DNA from: JBFLVN01 sp040758475
GTDB taxonomy: Bacteria; JAGRBM01
Assembly (NCBI GenBank): GCA_040758475.1
Contig: JBFLVN010000200.1
Coordinates: 1-6,993 of the forward strand
Length of the DNA stretch: 6,993 nucleotides
Direction: 5' to 3'
Shown: positions 6,264 to 6,993 of the stretch, piece by piece
Position numbering within the stretch: position 1 is the first letter of the stretch
How the letters are laid out: each line of letters begins with the position of its first letter
Notes under the pieces: model-generated
What the model was told of the DNA's origin: nothing
Seen by the model: the letters and a program-made list of their open reading frames with translations, nothing else
The model's database searches: none
Translations under genes and position numbers: made by a program

Positions 6264-6993
6264 TTAAAAGGGGTAATACCCTTCCTCCTGTGCGATGAGT
6301 TGCAGTGCTTCGTATTCCATCTCGCAGCACCTTCGCCCGAGGCTCGCGAGTTCCAGATTTCGCTGGGAGCCTGAGAGGTGCCGGTCGGCCTGCTGGAGCG
6401 TGCCCACGGCCCACCAGAGGTTGCGAAGAACCTCCCAGACGCGCACGGCCTTGGGATCGACGGGAAAGCCGCCGGCCGCCTCGTAGGCGGAGAAAAATTC
6501 CTTCCATTCGAAGAGGCCGCCCACGGGCTTTTCGCCCCCGAAGCGCCAGAAGCGCACGCCGATCCAAGCCAGGTCTTCCATGGGGTCGCCCACGTGGGAG
6601 AGTTCCCAGTCGAGGACCCCCTTGAGGCCTTCTTCATTGACGAGAAGGTTTCCGATCCGGAAATCCCCGTGGACGAGCGTGGGTTTGGGAACGGGGCGGA
6701 GATTGTTTCGCACCCACCTCAGGCCGAGCTCGATGGCCGGATGAGGCTCGAAGGACGTCGAATCCAGGAATTTTTCGAGGACGCGGACGGTGGCCAGGGC
6801 CGGGTGTTCTTCGCCTGCGAGTTTGGGAAGGAAAGAGAGATCATGAGTATCGGGCCGGATCGTGTGGATGCGGGCGAGGGCTTTCCCGATCTGGGAGAGA
6901 AATTTTTTCCGCCGGTCTTCTTCGGAGAAAAACCGAAGGACTTTTTTCCCGATCGTCTCTCCTTCCAAAAGATCCATGAAGTAGAAGGACTTC
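6264..6993 (-). CDS. APH-fold phosphotransferase (ACAD10/11 and LvaA type), 5' end off window
   Basis: This is the C-terminal two-thirds or so of a kinase of the aminoglycoside phosphotransferase fold. The frame stays open through the window edge: codons 6992-6978 read KSFYF ahead of the Met at 6977, matching the hinge strand FYxMxxLEG in the middle of such proteins. That Met is therefore internal, not the start. Counting from it, the catalytic Brenner loop is HGDFRIGN (103-110, base D105) and the metal site is LDWE (122-125) followed by the diagnostic SHVGDPMEDLAW. This hub is typical of the acyl-CoA-linked family, not of antibiotic-resistance enzymes. The family phosphorylates 4-hydroxyacyl-CoAs so that a partner acyl-CoA dehydrogenase can turn them into beta-oxidation intermediates. 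The DUF6285 gene 9 nt downstream supports this reading. The missing N-terminus should carry the nucleotide-binding loop and lysine. Confidence 0.92.
   Translation of the reverse strand, partial: KSFYFMDLLEGETIGKKVLRFFSEEDRRKKFLSQIGKALARIHTIRPDTHDLSFLPKLAGEEHPALATVRVLEKFLDSTSFEPHPAIELGLRWVRNNLRPVPKPTLVHGDFRIGNLLVNEEGLKGVLDWELSHVGDPMEDLAWIGVRFWRFGGEKPVGGLFEWKEFFSAYEAAGGFPVDPKAVRVWEVLRNLWWAVGTLQQADRHLSGSQRNLELASLGRRCCEMEYEALQLIAQEEGYYPF

Noticed and set aside
6264..6977. Taking the Met at 6977 as the start of the phosphotransferase
   Set aside because: The frame is open to the window edge and the residues before this Met (KSFYF) fit the middle of the family, so the gene is truncated by the window, not short.
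6264..6993. Aminoglycoside resistance kinase
   Set aside because: The fold is shared, but the SHVGDPMEDLAW segment and the DUF6285 neighbour point to the acyl-CoA-linked branch.

Overview
The window comes from a GC-rich bacterial chromosome. It holds six protein-coding genes, all on the minus strand and read from right to left, plus an intrinsic terminator at the left edge that belongs to an unseen plus-strand gene ending just outside the window. The gene set (MutS2, sulfatase, acetoacetate decarboxylase family, TetR, DUF6285, APH-type phosphotransferase) would fit an environmental, metabolically versatile bacterium, for example a delta-proteobacterial or similar soil or marine lineage. The sequence alone does not settle the phylum. 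There are no RNA genes, CRISPR arrays, transposases or integrases, and I see no sign of recent transfer.

Layout in transcription order (right to left). At 6993-6264 is the C-terminal part of an aminoglycoside-phosphotransferase-fold kinase of the ACAD10/11 and LvaA type. It is followed after 9 nt by a small DUF6285 protein (6254-5832). This pair matches the kinase and small-partner pair used to phosphorylate 4-hydroxyacyl-CoAs, so it probably belongs to a fatty-acid or keto-acid catabolic operon that extends beyond the right edge.

A 108-nt AT-richer intergenic gap (5724-5831) carries a convincing sigma70-type promoter (TTGACG-N17-TAGAAT). A perfect 8+8 inverted repeat lies across the predicted transcription start and the first codon of the next gene. 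That gene is a TetR-family regulator (5723-5058). It overlaps by 4 nt (ATGA) an acetoacetate-decarboxylase-family enzyme (5061-4234). A formylglycine-type S1 sulfatase (about 4186-2615) follows, and then a full-length MutS2 (2569-200). The gaps are short (about 47 and 45 nt) and no terminator is visible between these genes, so tetR, the decarboxylase, the sulfatase and mutS2 could be one transcript under TetR autoregulation. mutS2 may equally be a housekeeping gene that happens to lie there.

The left end (1-199) is a convergent intergenic region with two strong hairpins. One is a textbook terminator for the plus-strand neighbour. The other is a 12-bp stem just past the mutS2 stop, without a T-tract.

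Nothing here amounts to a clearly new defence or mobile system. The points most worth following are the autoregulatory TetR operator, the Lys-Arg variant of the decarboxylase active site, the altered D-loop of MutS2, and the kinase/DUF6285 pair.
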